Positions 1 to 8,641 of a stretch of 64,000 nt of DNA are shown here, one piece after another. Below the pieces are notes generated by a model, which made no database searches, was not told the DNA's origin, and saw only the letters and a list, made by a program, of their open reading frames with translations. The position numbers and the translations under genes are program-made. The stretch covers positions 868,001 to 932,000 of the forward strand of contig CAWBQT010000008.1 in the NCBI GenBank assembly GCA_963790875.1, read 5' to 3'. Source of the stretch: AP-15 sp963790875. GTDB lineage: Bacteria; Pseudomonadota; Alphaproteobacteria; ATCC43930; CGMCC-115725. Position 1 is the first letter of the stretch, and each line of letters opens with the position of its first letter.

Positions 1-252
1 GAGCCACCTGCCGTCGCCGGCCGGGGTCGCGGTGGCGCCCAATGCATTGACCGCCGCGACGGTCGCCAGCACGTCTTCGCCTTCGAGGAGGCCGGTGATC
101 TCGGTCCTGCCGACGGCGAGCATGCCCAACATAAGCGCCCGGTGCGAGATCGACTTGTCGCCGGGCACGCGGACTCGGCCGCGGAGCGGCGCCTGTGGTC
201 GAGCCGAGGAGAGCGGGATCGGGGAAACGGGGGCTATAGCAGCGGGAGGCAT
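1..252 (-). CDS. aroA: EPSP synthase, N-terminal part (cut by left edge)
   Basis: First 84 codons of 3-phosphoshikimate 1-carboxyvinyltransferase, the cytosolic shikimate-pathway enzyme that joins phosphoenolpyruvate to shikimate-3-phosphate. After a proline/alanine-rich lead of about 25 residues the translation reads RVRVPGDKSISHRALML, the conserved substrate-binding segment with its Lys-Ser pair, and then LLEGEDVLAT. The rest of the gene lies outside the window. It is transcribed away from the TIGR02300 gene, an arrangement common in alphaproteobacteria. The start is the ATG that gives the usual short lead before the GDKSISHR motif. Family assignment is firm; the exact start is less so. Confidence 0.93.
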   Translation of the reverse strand, partial: MPPAAIAPVSPIPLSSARPQAPLRGRVRVPGDKSISHRALMLGMLAVGRTEITGLLEGEDVLATVAAVNALGATATPAGDGRWL

Positions 253-409
253 GGCGGCGATTACCCGAAATCAGCGCAAGACGGTTGCGGCGGCGTCGCC
301 CTCGGCCCATATCGGGTGCCCGACCGCGCGGCGCATTTGCTTTTGACAGGGTAGCGGCCCTGTGGCAATGGCGCGCCGCGCCGATCCGCGAACCGCGATG
401 GAGCCAAGG

Positions 410-778
410 TTGGCCAAACCCGAATGGGGTACCAAGCGCATCTGCCCGAGCTGCGGCGCGCGCTATTACGATTTGTTGCGCAGGCCGGTTATCTGTCCGA
501 AATGCACGACCCCCTTCGATCCCGAGGCATTTCTGAAGTCGCGCCGGGCGCGCCCGGCCGCTCCTGTAGAAAAGGAGCTGGAGCCGATCGGCGCCGAGGA
601 GCTCGATGCCGAGCTCGAACCCGAGGAGGCGGATGTCGTCGAGGAGGAAGAGGAGGCCGTCCCGATCGAAGAGGCCGAGGAAGAAGACGAGGAGCTGCTT
701 GAGGATGCCTCCGAACTCGGCGAGGACGAGGACGATATGGCCGAGGTCATCGAGAACGTCGACGACGAGGAGCACTGA
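410..778 (+). CDS. TIGR02300 family protein (zinc-ribbon plus acidic tail)
   Basis: Small protein of about 122 residues. The N-terminus LAKPEWGTKRICPSCGARYY is followed by a second CPKC pair, giving a four-cysteine zinc-ribbon-like motif; the C-terminal half is very rich in Glu and Asp. This matches the alphaproteobacterial TIGR02300 family, whose function is not known. The TTG at 410 is preferred: a GGAG at 400-403 sits six bases upstream, and the product then begins LAKPEWG (Met-initiated), as family members do. An in-frame ATG at 398 and one at 362 would add 4 or 16 residues but lack a clear ribosome binding site. It is divergent from aroA. Confidence 0.85.
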   Translation: MAKPEWGTKRICPSCGARYYDLLRRPVICPKCTTPFDPEAFLKSRRARPAAPVEKELEPIGAEELDAELEPEEADVVEEEEEAVPIEEAEEEDEELLEDASELGEDEDDMAEVIENVDDEEH

Positions 779-875
779 GCGGGGCAAGATGCGGGCCGTC
801 CAGTCGGACCGGCATTGACCGCGGCTTAGGCGCCGGTAAGATCGGCGCTCCGGGGCGGGATGGCGGGGGCGTTCG

Positions 876-1478
876 ATGGCTTATCATCTTGAGGGGCGTC
901 TCCTTGAGGTATGCGATTGTCGGGTGTTGTGCCCGTGCTGGATCGGCGAAGACCCCGACAACGGAACTTGCGACTCGGTTCTCGCCTATCATTTCGATGC
1001 CGGCGCGATCGAGGGGATCGATGTGATGGGCCGAACCGTGGCTGGCGTTGCACACATCCCAGGAAACGTGTTGCAGGGCAATTTCCGTATGGCACTGTAC
1101 ATCGACGAGGGTGCGTCCGACGCGCAGTTCGAAGCGCTCGTCAATCTGTACAGCGGCAAACTCGGCGGCCCGGTCGCCGAATTGGCGAAACTGATCGGCG
1201 AGGTCGTCTCGGTCGAGCGCTCGCCGATTCGGTTCGACGTCGAGGGCGGCCGCGGCACCCTGACGGTCGGCGATGTCAGTCATGCAGAGATCGAGCCCTA
1301 CAAGGGGCCGGACGGAGCGACCACAACCCTGGCCAACACGATCTTTTCGACGGTGCCTGGCGCGCCCGTTTTCGGCGGCAAGGCAATGCGCTATCGCTCG
1401 CGGCATGCGGCACTCGGCCATGACCTCGACATGAGCGGCCATAACGCGCTACAGAGCACCTTCGTTTTTGGCGGCTGA
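876..1478 (+). CDS. DUF1326 domain-containing protein
   Basis: A 200-residue protein starting MAYHLEGRLLEVCDCRVLCPCW. The Cys-rich start (CDC...CPC, then another Cys in DNGTCDS) is typical of DUF1326, a family without proven function that probably binds a metal. No signal peptide is visible. The last codons overlap the first codons of the next gene, a DUF2182 membrane protein; DUF1326 and DUF2182 genes are often neighbours, so the two probably act together, perhaps in metal handling (inference). The start ATG follows a GGCGGGGGCG stretch at suitable spacing. Confidence 0.85.
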   Translation: MAYHLEGRLLEVCDCRVLCPCWIGEDPDNGTCDSVLAYHFDAGAIEGIDVMGRTVAGVAHIPGNVLQGNFRMALYIDEGASDAQFEALVNLYSGKLGGPVAELAKLIGEVVSVERSPIRFDVEGGRGTLTVGDVSHAEIEPYKGPDGATTTLANTIFSTVPGAPVFGGKAMRYRSRHAALGHDLDMSGHNALQSTFVFGG

Positions 1479-2284
1479 ACGGCCGCCGCCGATTTTCGCG
1501 GCCGGCTCGCGGCGCGGCGCCGTGCCGGTTCTCGCGGCGCTGATCGCGCTGTCCTGGGCGGCCCTGTGGCTGTGGGGCGAGAGCCCGTACGGCCGGTTTC
1601 TCGAGCATGGACGAGGGCTCGACGGCGGCGTCGCGCCGGCGTTGTGCCAAGCGCTGCCGGCGGGACGCACGCTCGTGCCGCTGGCCCTTTATGTCGGCGG
1701 CTGGCTGTTGATGACGGCCGCAATGATGCTGCCGACGATGCTACCGCTGCTCGCCCGCTTCGAACGGATCGCGCAACAGCGTCCCGAACGGCGGCGGCTA
1801 ATCGTGCTGCTGATCGGCGGATATCTCGCCGTCTGGATCGGCTTCGGCGCCGCCGTCCATCTCATCGACGCGGCACTGCACGAACTGGTGCAGCGCTCCG
1901 CGTGGCTGTTGGCGAACGGCTGGTTGATGGGCGCTTATCCTCGCGGTCGCCGGCGGTTTTCAATTCAGCCGGCTGAAATATCGCTGCCTCGCCCGGTGCC
2001 GCAGTCCCTACGGTTTTATCGCCAAGCACTGGCGCGGGCGGACCCCGCAGCGCGACGCCTTCGTGCTCGGTCTCGACCACGGGATGTTCTGCGTCGGCTG
2101 CTGCTGGGCGATCATGCTTCTGATGTTTGTCGTCGGTGTCGGCAATGTCGGCTGGATGCTGGCGCTCGGTGCCCTGATGGCGCTCGAAAAGAACGCCCGT
2201 TGGGCCGGACAGCTCAGCCGGCCCCTCGGCGGAGCGCTGCTGGTCGGGGCAGTGCTGATCGCCGGCCTCAACCTTGCGCCGTGA
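1468..2284 (+). pseudogene. DUF2182 predicted metal-binding membrane protein, frameshifted
   Basis: Two adjoining frames together make one DUF2182 (COG5486) integral membrane protein of about 270 residues. The first frame gives a lead, then membrane segments (VLAALIALSWAALWLW, GGWLLMTAAMMLPTMLPLL, IVLLIGGYLAVWIGFG). The second frame carries the family's Cys motifs, CLARCRSPYGF and GLDHGMFCVGCCW, and two last membrane segments. The frames meet at about 1927-1935 in TTGATGGGCGC; removing one base there restores NGWLM-ALILAVAGGFQFSRL. The lesion is at a short G run, so an indel error is likely. The start is uncertain: TTG at 1468 or GTG at 1522. Coupled by overlap to the DUF1326 gene. Confidence 0.8.
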
Positions 2285-2471
2285 AGGCTACGGGATCGCC
2301 AATCTCGCAGCCGCCGGGAAACTCTGCGCGCCTCTTCGCGCCGCGCCCCCACTCGGATCGGGTCGGAGGCAGGCTCTCCCGCCGGCGCGGGTCTCCGACG
2401 CATCTCCGATGCGCCATCCGACCGGCGCACCGACATCTGCGCGGATAGGATCGCGGGGAAAGCGGTCTTGG

Positions 2472-3713
2472 CTATTCCGCCGCCTGCGGCAGCTCCCTGA
2501 GGTCGGTCGAATAGCGCAGATGCACCGGAGCGTCCGCCTCGAATGGATCGGTCAGCCCCAGCTCCTTGCCGATTTCGCGAATCGCCGGCATCACTTCCTG
2601 GCCGAGGAGGCGGATGCAGGTGCGCGCATCCGCGTTGCTGACATTGCCGTCGTTGCCCCACAAGCCGTAGATGCTCGGACGGGTCTCTTCGAGGACGCGG
2701 CGCAGTTTCGGGATCACGGTCTTCGGCGTGCCGTAGATAACGCGTCCGTCGGCGACTTGCGTCTCGAAGGTCGGCCGACCACGCGGGCTCTCCGCCCGTC
2801 CGACGGCGAATTGCACGAATTGGCGGCGATGTTCGGGCGACGAGTAGCCCGAGGGGCTCGACCACACCGGATGAGCAAGGCCGGTGAACTCGCCCTGCAT
2901 CCATAGGAACTGGCGGGCATTCTTCTCGGCTTTTTCCTCGCTGTCCGAGACGTGCACCTGCTGCAGATAGCCGCGATTTTCCGGCCCCGCCTCATAGCCC
3001 GTCTCGCGCGCCACCGCATCATAGAGTTTCCAAATGTTTTTGGTGGCCTCGATCGACGTGTTGAGCGCGATATAGGGATACCGCTGCTTCGCCGCCCAGA
3101 TGATCGTCTCCTTGCTCAACACGCCCGGGATCCAGACCCGCGGATAAGGCTTTTGCAGCGGTACCGCCCAGGGGTTGACGACGCGTTGCTGGTAATGCGT
3201 GCCCTCCCAGCGGAACGGGCCTTCGCGCGTCCACGCCGCGACGACCAAGTCGTGCGCCTCCTCGAAGCGCTCGCGGTTGTAGGCCGGGCTGACGCCGTTG
3301 GCGAGCTGCTCCTGGCCGCCGCCGCGGACAAAGCCCGAGACCAGCCGGCCCTTCGAGATCATGTCGATCATCGCCAGCTCTTCCGCCAGCCGGACCGGGT
3401 TTTCGGCCAGCGGCAGCGGGTTGCCGAGCAACACGATCTTCGCCTTTTTCGTCACGGCGGCGAGGATTGCGGCGAAGATGTTGCACTTCGCCTGCATGCA
3501 GAACGGCGCGTTGTGATGCTCGTTCAGCATGAAGCCTTCGACGCCCATCTCCTCGGCGTAGATGTATTGCTCGAGATATTCGTTGTAGAGCCGGCTGCCG
3601 GCCACCGGATCGAAGTATTTGTTCGAGAACATCAGCGCCGTGGCGCCAAACTCCAGACCGATCTGGGCCGGATAGGCCGACATCGGCTGCTCGGTGAAAT
3701 ACATGACATGCAT
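2472..3713 (-). CDS. LLM-class flavin-dependent oxidoreductase
   Basis: A 413-residue bacterial luciferase-like monooxygenase (TIM-barrel LLM superfamily), which uses reduced FMN or F420 to oxidise a small organic substrate. The family pattern is seen in the opening EFGATAL segment, the early VEGFMLNEHHN strand (the E-H-H typical of LLM proteins), LGNPLPLAENPVRLAEELAMID and GRLVSGFVRG. The substrate cannot be deduced. An AGGAGG lies seven bases before the ATG. It is downstream of an alpha/beta hydrolase gene on the same strand with a gap of 40 bases, so the two are probably one operon. Confidence 0.88.
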   Translation of the reverse strand: MHVMYFTEQPMSAYPAQIGLEFGATALMFSNKYFDPVAGSRLYNEYLEQYIYAEEMGVEGFMLNEHHNAPFCMQAKCNIFAAILAAVTKKAKIVLLGNPLPLAENPVRLAEELAMIDMISKGRLVSGFVRGGGQEQLANGVSPAYNRERFEEAHDLVVAAWTREGPFRWEGTHYQQRVVNPWAVPLQKPYPRVWIPGVLSKETIIWAAKQRYPYIALNTSIEATKNIWKLYDAVARETGYEAGPENRGYLQQVHVSDSEEKAEKNARQFLWMQGEFTGLAHPVWSSPSGYSSPEHRRQFVQFAVGRAESPRGRPTFETQVADGRVIYGTPKTVIPKLRRVLEETRPSIYGLWGNDGNVSNADARTCIRLLGQEVMPAIREIGKELGLTDPFEADAPVHLRYSTDLRELPQAAE

Positions 3714-3753
3714 GACTTCCTCCTGTTCCTCGCGCTGTACGGCCGCGGCGAAC

Positions 3754-4539
3754 TCAGTTCTCGGCGATGAAACTGCCGGTCAGCCGAGCCAGCGCTTCGG
3801 GCTGTTCCATCTCGACGCAATGCCCGGCCGCCGGGACAATTTCGAAATGGGCCTGCGGCAAGGCCGCGGCATAGAGTTCGCCGGCGCTCCTCGGCACGAT
3901 CTTGTCGTCGTCGCCCCAGACCACGAGCGCCCGCGACTTCACTCCGCCCAAGAGGTGCGGCAGGGTCTGGCTGTACATGTAAGGCTTCCAGGCGATGCGG
4001 AAACACATCTCGCGGCAAATGTCCCACTCGACCAGCTGATCGGTCGTGACGTCGCCGTAGACTCGGGCAAACCCCGCCTGATCGTGAAACCCGGCGCGGG
4101 CATAGTCGATATAGCTGACGATCGCCTGATCGAAGATGTCGCCTTCCGGCGGCTTCAACCCCATTGCCCCTACCAGTATCACTCGATGCAGCGCCGTCGG
4201 CGCCATCGTTGCCATTTCGGCCGCGATCCACCCGCCGAAGCCGAGCCCGATCACAGACGGTCGCTCGACCCCGAGATCGCCGAGCAACCACTGATACATG
4301 GCCGCGACGTCGCGCACGCTACGCAGCCATTGCGGCCGCTCCGATTTGCCGTAACCCGGATGGTGCGGCACCAGGACGGCGAAGCGGCTCGCCAAAGCAT
4401 CGTAAAAGTCGAGCCGATCGGGGCTGCCGATATCATGGTGCAAGACCAGAACCGGCCGGCCGCTGCCGGCGCGCGCGAGGTGCAACTTTACCCCGGCCAC
4501 TTCGACGGCCGTCTCGGTCCAGCCAGCAACCGTCGCCAT
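3754..4539 (-). CDS. Alpha/beta-hydrolase fold protein with altered nucleophile elbow
   Basis: A 261-residue alpha/beta-hydrolase. Fold landmarks are LVLHHDIGSPD (oxyanion region), VLVPHHPGYGKSERP, the elbow VIGLGFGGWIAAEMA, the acid strand VVWGDDDKIVP and the C-terminal PAAGHCVEMEQ with the catalytic His. The elbow normally reads G-x-Ser-x-G; here position 100 is Gly (G-L-G-F-G), so the usual serine nucleophile is missing. It may still act as a C-C bond hydrolase variant, lyase or binding protein, or its activity may be lost. The start at 4539 has AAGGAGGG eight bases upstream; a longer in-frame reading to 4638 lacks this. First gene of a likely operon with the LLM oxidoreductase. Confidence 0.85.
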   Translation of the reverse strand: MATVAGWTETAVEVAGVKLHLARAGSGRPVLVLHHDIGSPDRLDFYDALASRFAVLVPHHPGYGKSERPQWLRSVRDVAAMYQWLLGDLGVERPSVIGLGFGGWIAAEMATMAPTALHRVILVGAMGLKPPEGDIFDQAIVSYIDYARAGFHDQAGFARVYGDVTTDQLVEWDICREMCFRIAWKPYMYSQTLPHLLGGVKSRALVVWGDDDKIVPRSAGELYAAALPQAHFEIVPAAGHCVEMEQPEALARLTGSFIAEN

Positions 4540-4678
4540 CGCCGCAACCCTCCTTTTGACTTCGCCACAGCCTAGCGCCACCGGAGCCAGCCTCGCAACC
4601 GACCGTTTGTTCATTGCTGGCTTGCGATTTGATAACAACCGGGATCATGAGCGGGCTTACCACAGGTCCGCCCGGCGG

Positions 4679-5449
4679 CTACGACTGGCGGCAGGATTGG
4701 TCGAGCAGTTCTTCGGCGGCGCCGGGGTTGCCGCCATGGTGATAGGTGTCGAGCACGTAATAGAGGCCCGGTGTCTTGGACCCGATGACGGCTATGCTCT
4801 GCGCGGCCATGTCGCTCCTGGCGCCCGGCATGGCCGCGGTCAGCGCGAACGGGCTTCGGCTGACGAGGCTCGTCACCTCGATCACCCGATAGACGTTGTT
4901 TTGTAGGCCGAGCGGGACCGTGACCGGTGTTGCTGGATCATGGCCGATCTTATGCGCGCTGTCGGCCAGCGCCTGGGCGACATCGCGCCGCACGCAAGAA
5001 ATGTGAATGTGCAGCTGGTTCTGGGTCCGGCCAAATTCGGAGTTGATCGCCAAGCCGATATCGGCCGCCGGCTTTCTCACGTAGATCTGTGCCTGCCGCC
5101 AGCCATAAGCCCAGAAATCGGCAACCGGCGGCAGAAAGACCGACCGGTCTTCGATCCCAGTCACCTTAGTCGTCGGGATGATCAGATAGGCGTCGGGCTT
5201 CGCCGGGCTGTTGTCTTTGAGGATGATGAAATCATCGGCCTCGCTGTAATAGCGGCAGCCCCGATTGCTTTGCAGATTTTTGGCGCAGCACTGGGCGAGC
5301 GACCACAGTGAATTGGGCGGCCGGGCGATGATGCAGGCCGTCATTGGCGGGACCGCCTGCGCCTGGGCTGGGATCGTAAGCGTTGGCGCGGGTCGGCCTG
5401 TGGCAAGCAGGGCGACGCCGATGATCCAATATTGCGAATGGGGGCGCAT
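4679..5449 (-). CDS. cdh: CDP-diacylglycerol pyrophosphatase-like protein
   Basis: A 256-residue exported or membrane-anchored protein resembling Cdh, which hydrolyses CDP-diacylglycerol to CMP and phosphatidate. The N-terminal 30 residues form a signal/anchor sequence (YWIIGVALLATG... ending near AQA). The conserved core reads LIIPTTKVTGIEDRSVFLPP, then LAINSEFGRTQNQLHIHISC; QLHIHI is the HIT-like histidine motif of the active site. The ATG at 5449 is preferred over the TTG one codon upstream, with GGAAGAA before it. The 139 bases downstream of this gene form the leader of the hydrolase gene. Confidence 0.85.
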   Translation of the reverse strand: MRPHSQYWIIGVALLATGRPAPTLTIPAQAQAVPPMTACIIARPPNSLWSLAQCCAKNLQSNRGCRYYSEADDFIILKDNSPAKPDAYLIIPTTKVTGIEDRSVFLPPVADFWAYGWRQAQIYVRKPAADIGLAINSEFGRTQNQLHIHISCVRRDVAQALADSAHKIGHDPATPVTVPLGLQNNVYRVIEVTSLVSRSPFALTAAMPGARSDMAAQSIAVIGSKTPGLYYVLDTYHHGGNPGAAEELLDQSCRQS

Positions 5450-5900
5450 CAATTCTTCCGGGGTTGCTGGCGCCCAGAATGCCGGAACGCTGGCGGCAGA
5501 CCAACCCGCTCCTGTCGAGCACCGGTGGTTGCGGGAGGTCGTTCAAAGCCTCCGTCTCATTCGTGATCGTGGGCGGCCCGTCTTCGCACCCACCGGTAGG
5601 CGCACCGGCGAACGGCGACGAGGAGAACTCGGCCGTCAAGCACCCGCTCGTCGGGGCCGATCTCGGTCGGCCGTTCGCGCCGATTCGACCGAAGCAACGG
5701 AACAACGGCCCCGGCGGCCAGCTCTTTCCGCCCATGCTCGATGCGCGGCTCATGCAATACGACGCCCGGATCCTCGATTTTTTGGACGACGCGCCTGTTA
5801 TCTCGGGCTTTACAGCAATTCCAGCATTTACCCGCGCGTGGCGATCACGATCATATCGGCGAGGGGACACACAGCGATCCTGCCGGACGGACGAGGACCA
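5450..5900. other. Intergenic stretch with no supported gene
   Basis: About 450 bases between the divergent cdh and YgjP-type genes. Open frames cross it on both strands, but none has a recognisable domain, a good ribosome binding site or a family-like composition. It should contain the promoters of both neighbours; no clear sigma-70 boxes were identified. Confidence 0.5.
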
Positions 5901-6644
5901 TTGTCGGCTAAACAGGGCGGCGGATTGGCAACCCCATCGCACTCCGCGAACGACCTTCCACCGGATTGGGATCCGGGGGTCGGCGTCCCGGTAGCGGTCC
6001 GGGTCAGCCGGCGCGCCCGGCGGATCGGTCTGCGCATCGACGAAACCGAGCGCGTCGTCCTTTTGGTGCTGCCGCCGGGTACGCCGCTGCGGCACGGGCT
6101 GCGCTTTCTTGCGGCGCAACGCGGTTGGGTCATGACGCACCTCGCCGCGCTACCGCAACGCGCACCGTTTGTCGAAGGCGCCGTCGTGCCAGTTTTGGGC
6201 GTGCCGCACCGTATCAGCCGCGCTCTCAACCCGACAGCGCCGGCGGTAGCGATCGCGGACGGCGAGATTTGCGTGAGCGGCGCGCCGGACCGCTTGGCGC
6301 GGCGGGTGCGCGACCACCTGATCGCGATGGCCCGCGCCGAGCTGACGCGGCGCGCCCCCATCTTTGCCGCCCGCATCGGGCATAAGGTGAGGCGGGTTGG
6401 GGTCCGCGATCCGGCGAGCCGCTGGGGCAGCTGCTCGGCCTCGGGCACGCTCTCGTTCAGCTGGCGGCTGATCCTGGCGCCCGAATCGGTGCTCGACTAT
6501 GTCGTCGCACATGAGGTGGCGCATCTTGCAGAGATGAACCACGGGCCGCGCTTCTGGCGCCTTGTCGAGGCGCTAGCGCCGGGCTGCGCCGCGCCGCGGG
6601 CCTGGCTGAAGCGGCACCGCAGCCGGCTCTTGTCCTATGGGTGA
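5901..6644 (+). CDS. YgjP-type zinc metallopeptidase (DUF45/M48-like)
   Basis: A protein of about 247 residues of the YgjP/WLM (DUF45) family, soluble zinc-dependent hydrolases. The zinc site is seen as HEVAHLAEMNHGPRFW near the C-terminus (HExxH plus a third His), preceded by the family's RWGSCSASGTLSFSWRLILAP segment. The frame is open far upstream to 5265, but that part has no homology; a TTG at 5901 with GAGG five bases before it gives a family-like length. The start is uncertain. The 3' end overlaps the convergent AmpG-type gene by ten bases. Confidence 0.82.
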   Translation: MSAKQGGGLATPSHSANDLPPDWDPGVGVPVAVRVSRRARRIGLRIDETERVVLLVLPPGTPLRHGLRFLAAQRGWVMTHLAALPQRAPFVEGAVVPVLGVPHRISRALNPTAPAVAIADGEICVSGAPDRLARRVRDHLIAMARAELTRRAPIFAARIGHKVRRVGVRDPASRWGSCSASGTLSFSWRLILAPESVLDYVVAHEVAHLAEMNHGPRFWRLVEALAPGCAAPRAWLKRHRSRLLSYG

Positions 6645-8008
6645 GCCGGCGCCGGCTCAGGCCGGCGCATGATCCACAGCAGCAGCAACAGGGAAGGCGC
6701 GCAGGCGGCGGTGCTCGCAACAAAGAACGGGATCCAGCCCAGCCGCTGGGCGAGATAGCCGCCCGAGGCGGCAAGGACGTTCAACCCGACCGTGGCCAGC
6801 GACGACAGCAGCGCATACTGGGTCGCGGTGAAGTCGCGGCTGCAGAGGCGCGACAGGTAGGCGACGAAAGCCGCCGACGCCATACCGCCGGTCAGGTTCT
6901 CGGCGCCGATGCTGATGGTCAACACCGAGACGTTGTGTCCGAACCAGACCAGCACGGCATACATCAGGTTCGACGCCGCCTGCAGCGCGCCGCAGACGAG
7001 CAGCGCGCGGAAGATCCCGAGCCGGGCCACGAAGATGCCGCCGAGCGCGACGCCGACCAGCGTCGCGGCGACCCCGAACACCTTTGAGATCGTCGCCACC
7101 TCGACCTTGGTGAAGCCGAGCGCGACATAGAGCGGATTGGCCATCGAGGCGGCGAGCGCATCGCCGAATTTGAAGAGGACGACGAACAGTCCAATTGCTG
7201 CCAGCTGAACCGTGCCGTGGCGCACGAACATGTCGAAAAACGGGGCGGCGACGGCGCTCGTCAGCCAGGTTTTGACGGGTCGCGTCGCGGTGCCCAGCCC
7301 TGGCTCGGGCCGGTGAATGCCGCCGGGCTCGGGCGTCAGCCAGACTGTTATCATGCCGACCAGCATCAGCGCGGCCATCAGCCCGTAGGCAAATCGCCAG
7401 CCGCCGAAACTCGCCGCGTAAAGTGCGCCGGCCGAGCTCGCCAGCATGCCGAAGCGATAGCCCCATTGCGTGGCGGCCGCCCCGGCGCCCTGTTCTTCGG
7501 GTCGCAGCAGCTCGATGCGATAGGCGTCGATGACGATATCCTGGCTCGCCGACAAGAAGGCGACGACGACGGCGGCGAGCGCCGTAGCGGCCGGGTCGAC
7601 GCGCGGATCCGTACGTCCGAGAGCAAAGATCGCAAGCCCGAGCGGCAGTTGAATCGCCAAAGCCCAGCTGCGCCGGCGGCCGAGCCGGGTGGTCAGGAAT
7701 GGGATCGACAGTCGGTCGATCAGCGGCGACCATAGGAATTTGAGGCTGTAGGAGGTGCGCACCAGCCCAAACAAGCCGATGGCGGTCAGCGAGACGCCGA
7801 CCTCGGCGAGCCAATAGGACAGGGTCCCGAAGGTCAGCACGAGCGGCAGACCGCTCGAAAACCCCATCAGTAAGACGGCAATCAGGCGAGGCTCGCGATA
7901 GACTGCAAGGGAAGCGAGCCAGCCAACTCGCCGATCTTCCTCCGGCAAAACGGGGGCACGCGAAGCCGGCGCCGCGACAAGGTCCGGGGCGTCGGGGCGC
8001 GCCGCCAC
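6635..8008 (-). CDS. ampG: AmpG-type muropeptide MFS permease
   Basis: A 457-residue inner-membrane major facilitator protein of the AmpG family, which imports anhydromuropeptides for cell-wall recycling. Features include LLMGFSSGLPLVLTFGTLSYWL, LRTSYSLKFLWSPLIDRL-type text near the first cytoplasmic loop, RLGRRRSWALAIQLPL and the ASQDIVIDAYRIELL segment characteristic of AmpG proteins. About twelve hydrophobic segments follow. It starts with GTG nine bases after the stop of the upstream cyclophilin gene, so the two are probably cotranscribed. The start codon has no strong ribosome binding site. Confidence 0.88.
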   Translation of the reverse strand: MAARPDAPDLVAAPASRAPVLPEEDRRVGWLASLAVYREPRLIAVLLMGFSSGLPLVLTFGTLSYWLAEVGVSLTAIGLFGLVRTSYSLKFLWSPLIDRLSIPFLTTRLGRRRSWALAIQLPLGLAIFALGRTDPRVDPAATALAAVVVAFLSASQDIVIDAYRIELLRPEEQGAGAAATQWGYRFGMLASSAGALYAASFGGWRFAYGLMAALMLVGMITVWLTPEPGGIHRPEPGLGTATRPVKTWLTSAVAAPFFDMFVRHGTVQLAAIGLFVVLFKFGDALAASMANPLYVALGFTKVEVATISKVFGVAATLVGVALGGIFVARLGIFRALLVCGALQAASNLMYAVLVWFGHNVSVLTISIGAENLTGGMASAAFVAYLSRLCSRDFTATQYALLSSLATVGLNVLAASGGYLAQRLGWIPFFVASTAACAPSLLLLLWIMRRPEPAPAHP

Positions 8009-8018
8009 GGAGGGAGTT

Positions 8019-8579
8019 CTATTGCTTCGGCGGCGCTTTCTCGGCGTCGGCCGCGACCTGCATGCGAAGGATGCGGTCAGGGTCGGCGACGATGCCGTTG
8101 GCGGCCGGATCGCCCTTCTTGATCGTGTCTACAAATTGCATGCCGGAGACCACTTCGCCCCAGACCGTGTATTTTCCGTCGAGCGAGGGTGCCGGCGCGA
8201 ACATGATGAAGAACTGGCTGTCGGCGCTGTCCAGGTCCGACGCGCGGGCCATCGCCACCGTGCCGCGCACGAACGGCACGTTCGAGAACTCGGCTTTGAG
8301 CTTCTGGCCGGAGCCGCCGGTGCCGTTGCCGAGCGGGTCGCCGGTCTGCGCCATGAACCCGGCGATCACCCGATGGAAGGTCAGTCCGTTGTAAAAGCCC
8401 CGGCGGACCAGCACCTTGATCCGCGCGCAGGTCAAGGGTGCGAGATCGGGTCGCATGACGATGACGACGCGCCCTGCCGACAGGTCGAGATCGATCGAAT
8501 TTTCGAGATCCGCCGCCATCGCCGTGCCTCCGAAAACGAGCGTGGCGACCAATATCAAGAGCCGCCCCAACCCGGCCAT
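8019..8579 (-). CDS. Peptidyl-prolyl cis-trans isomerase, cyclophilin type, exported
   Basis: A protein of about 186 residues with a signal peptide (LGRLLILVATLVFGGTAMAA), followed by a cyclophilin domain, so a periplasmic protein-folding catalyst is likely. Typical segments are GLTFHRVIAGFMAQTGDPLGNGTGGSG, GTVAMARASDLDSADSQFFI and YTVWGEVVSGMQFVDTI. The ATG at 8579 has AGGA six bases upstream; an ATG four codons earlier is possible. It lies immediately upstream of the AmpG-type gene on the same strand. Confidence 0.9.
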   Translation of the reverse strand: MAGLGRLLILVATLVFGGTAMAADLENSIDLDLSAGRVVIVMRPDLAPLTCARIKVLVRRGFYNGLTFHRVIAGFMAQTGDPLGNGTGGSGQKLKAEFSNVPFVRGTVAMARASDLDSADSQFFIMFAPAPSLDGKYTVWGEVVSGMQFVDTIKKGDPAANGIVADPDRILRMQVAADAEKAPPKQ

Positions 8580-8641
8580 GTCTGTCCTCATCCCCCGCTC
8601 GGCCTCGATTTTAGCGGAACCGCTGCCCCGGCGAAAGCCGG

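Noticed and set aside
466..750. Poly-serine frame on the minus strand
   Set aside because: It is the antisense of the Glu/Asp-rich tail of the TIGR02300 protein.
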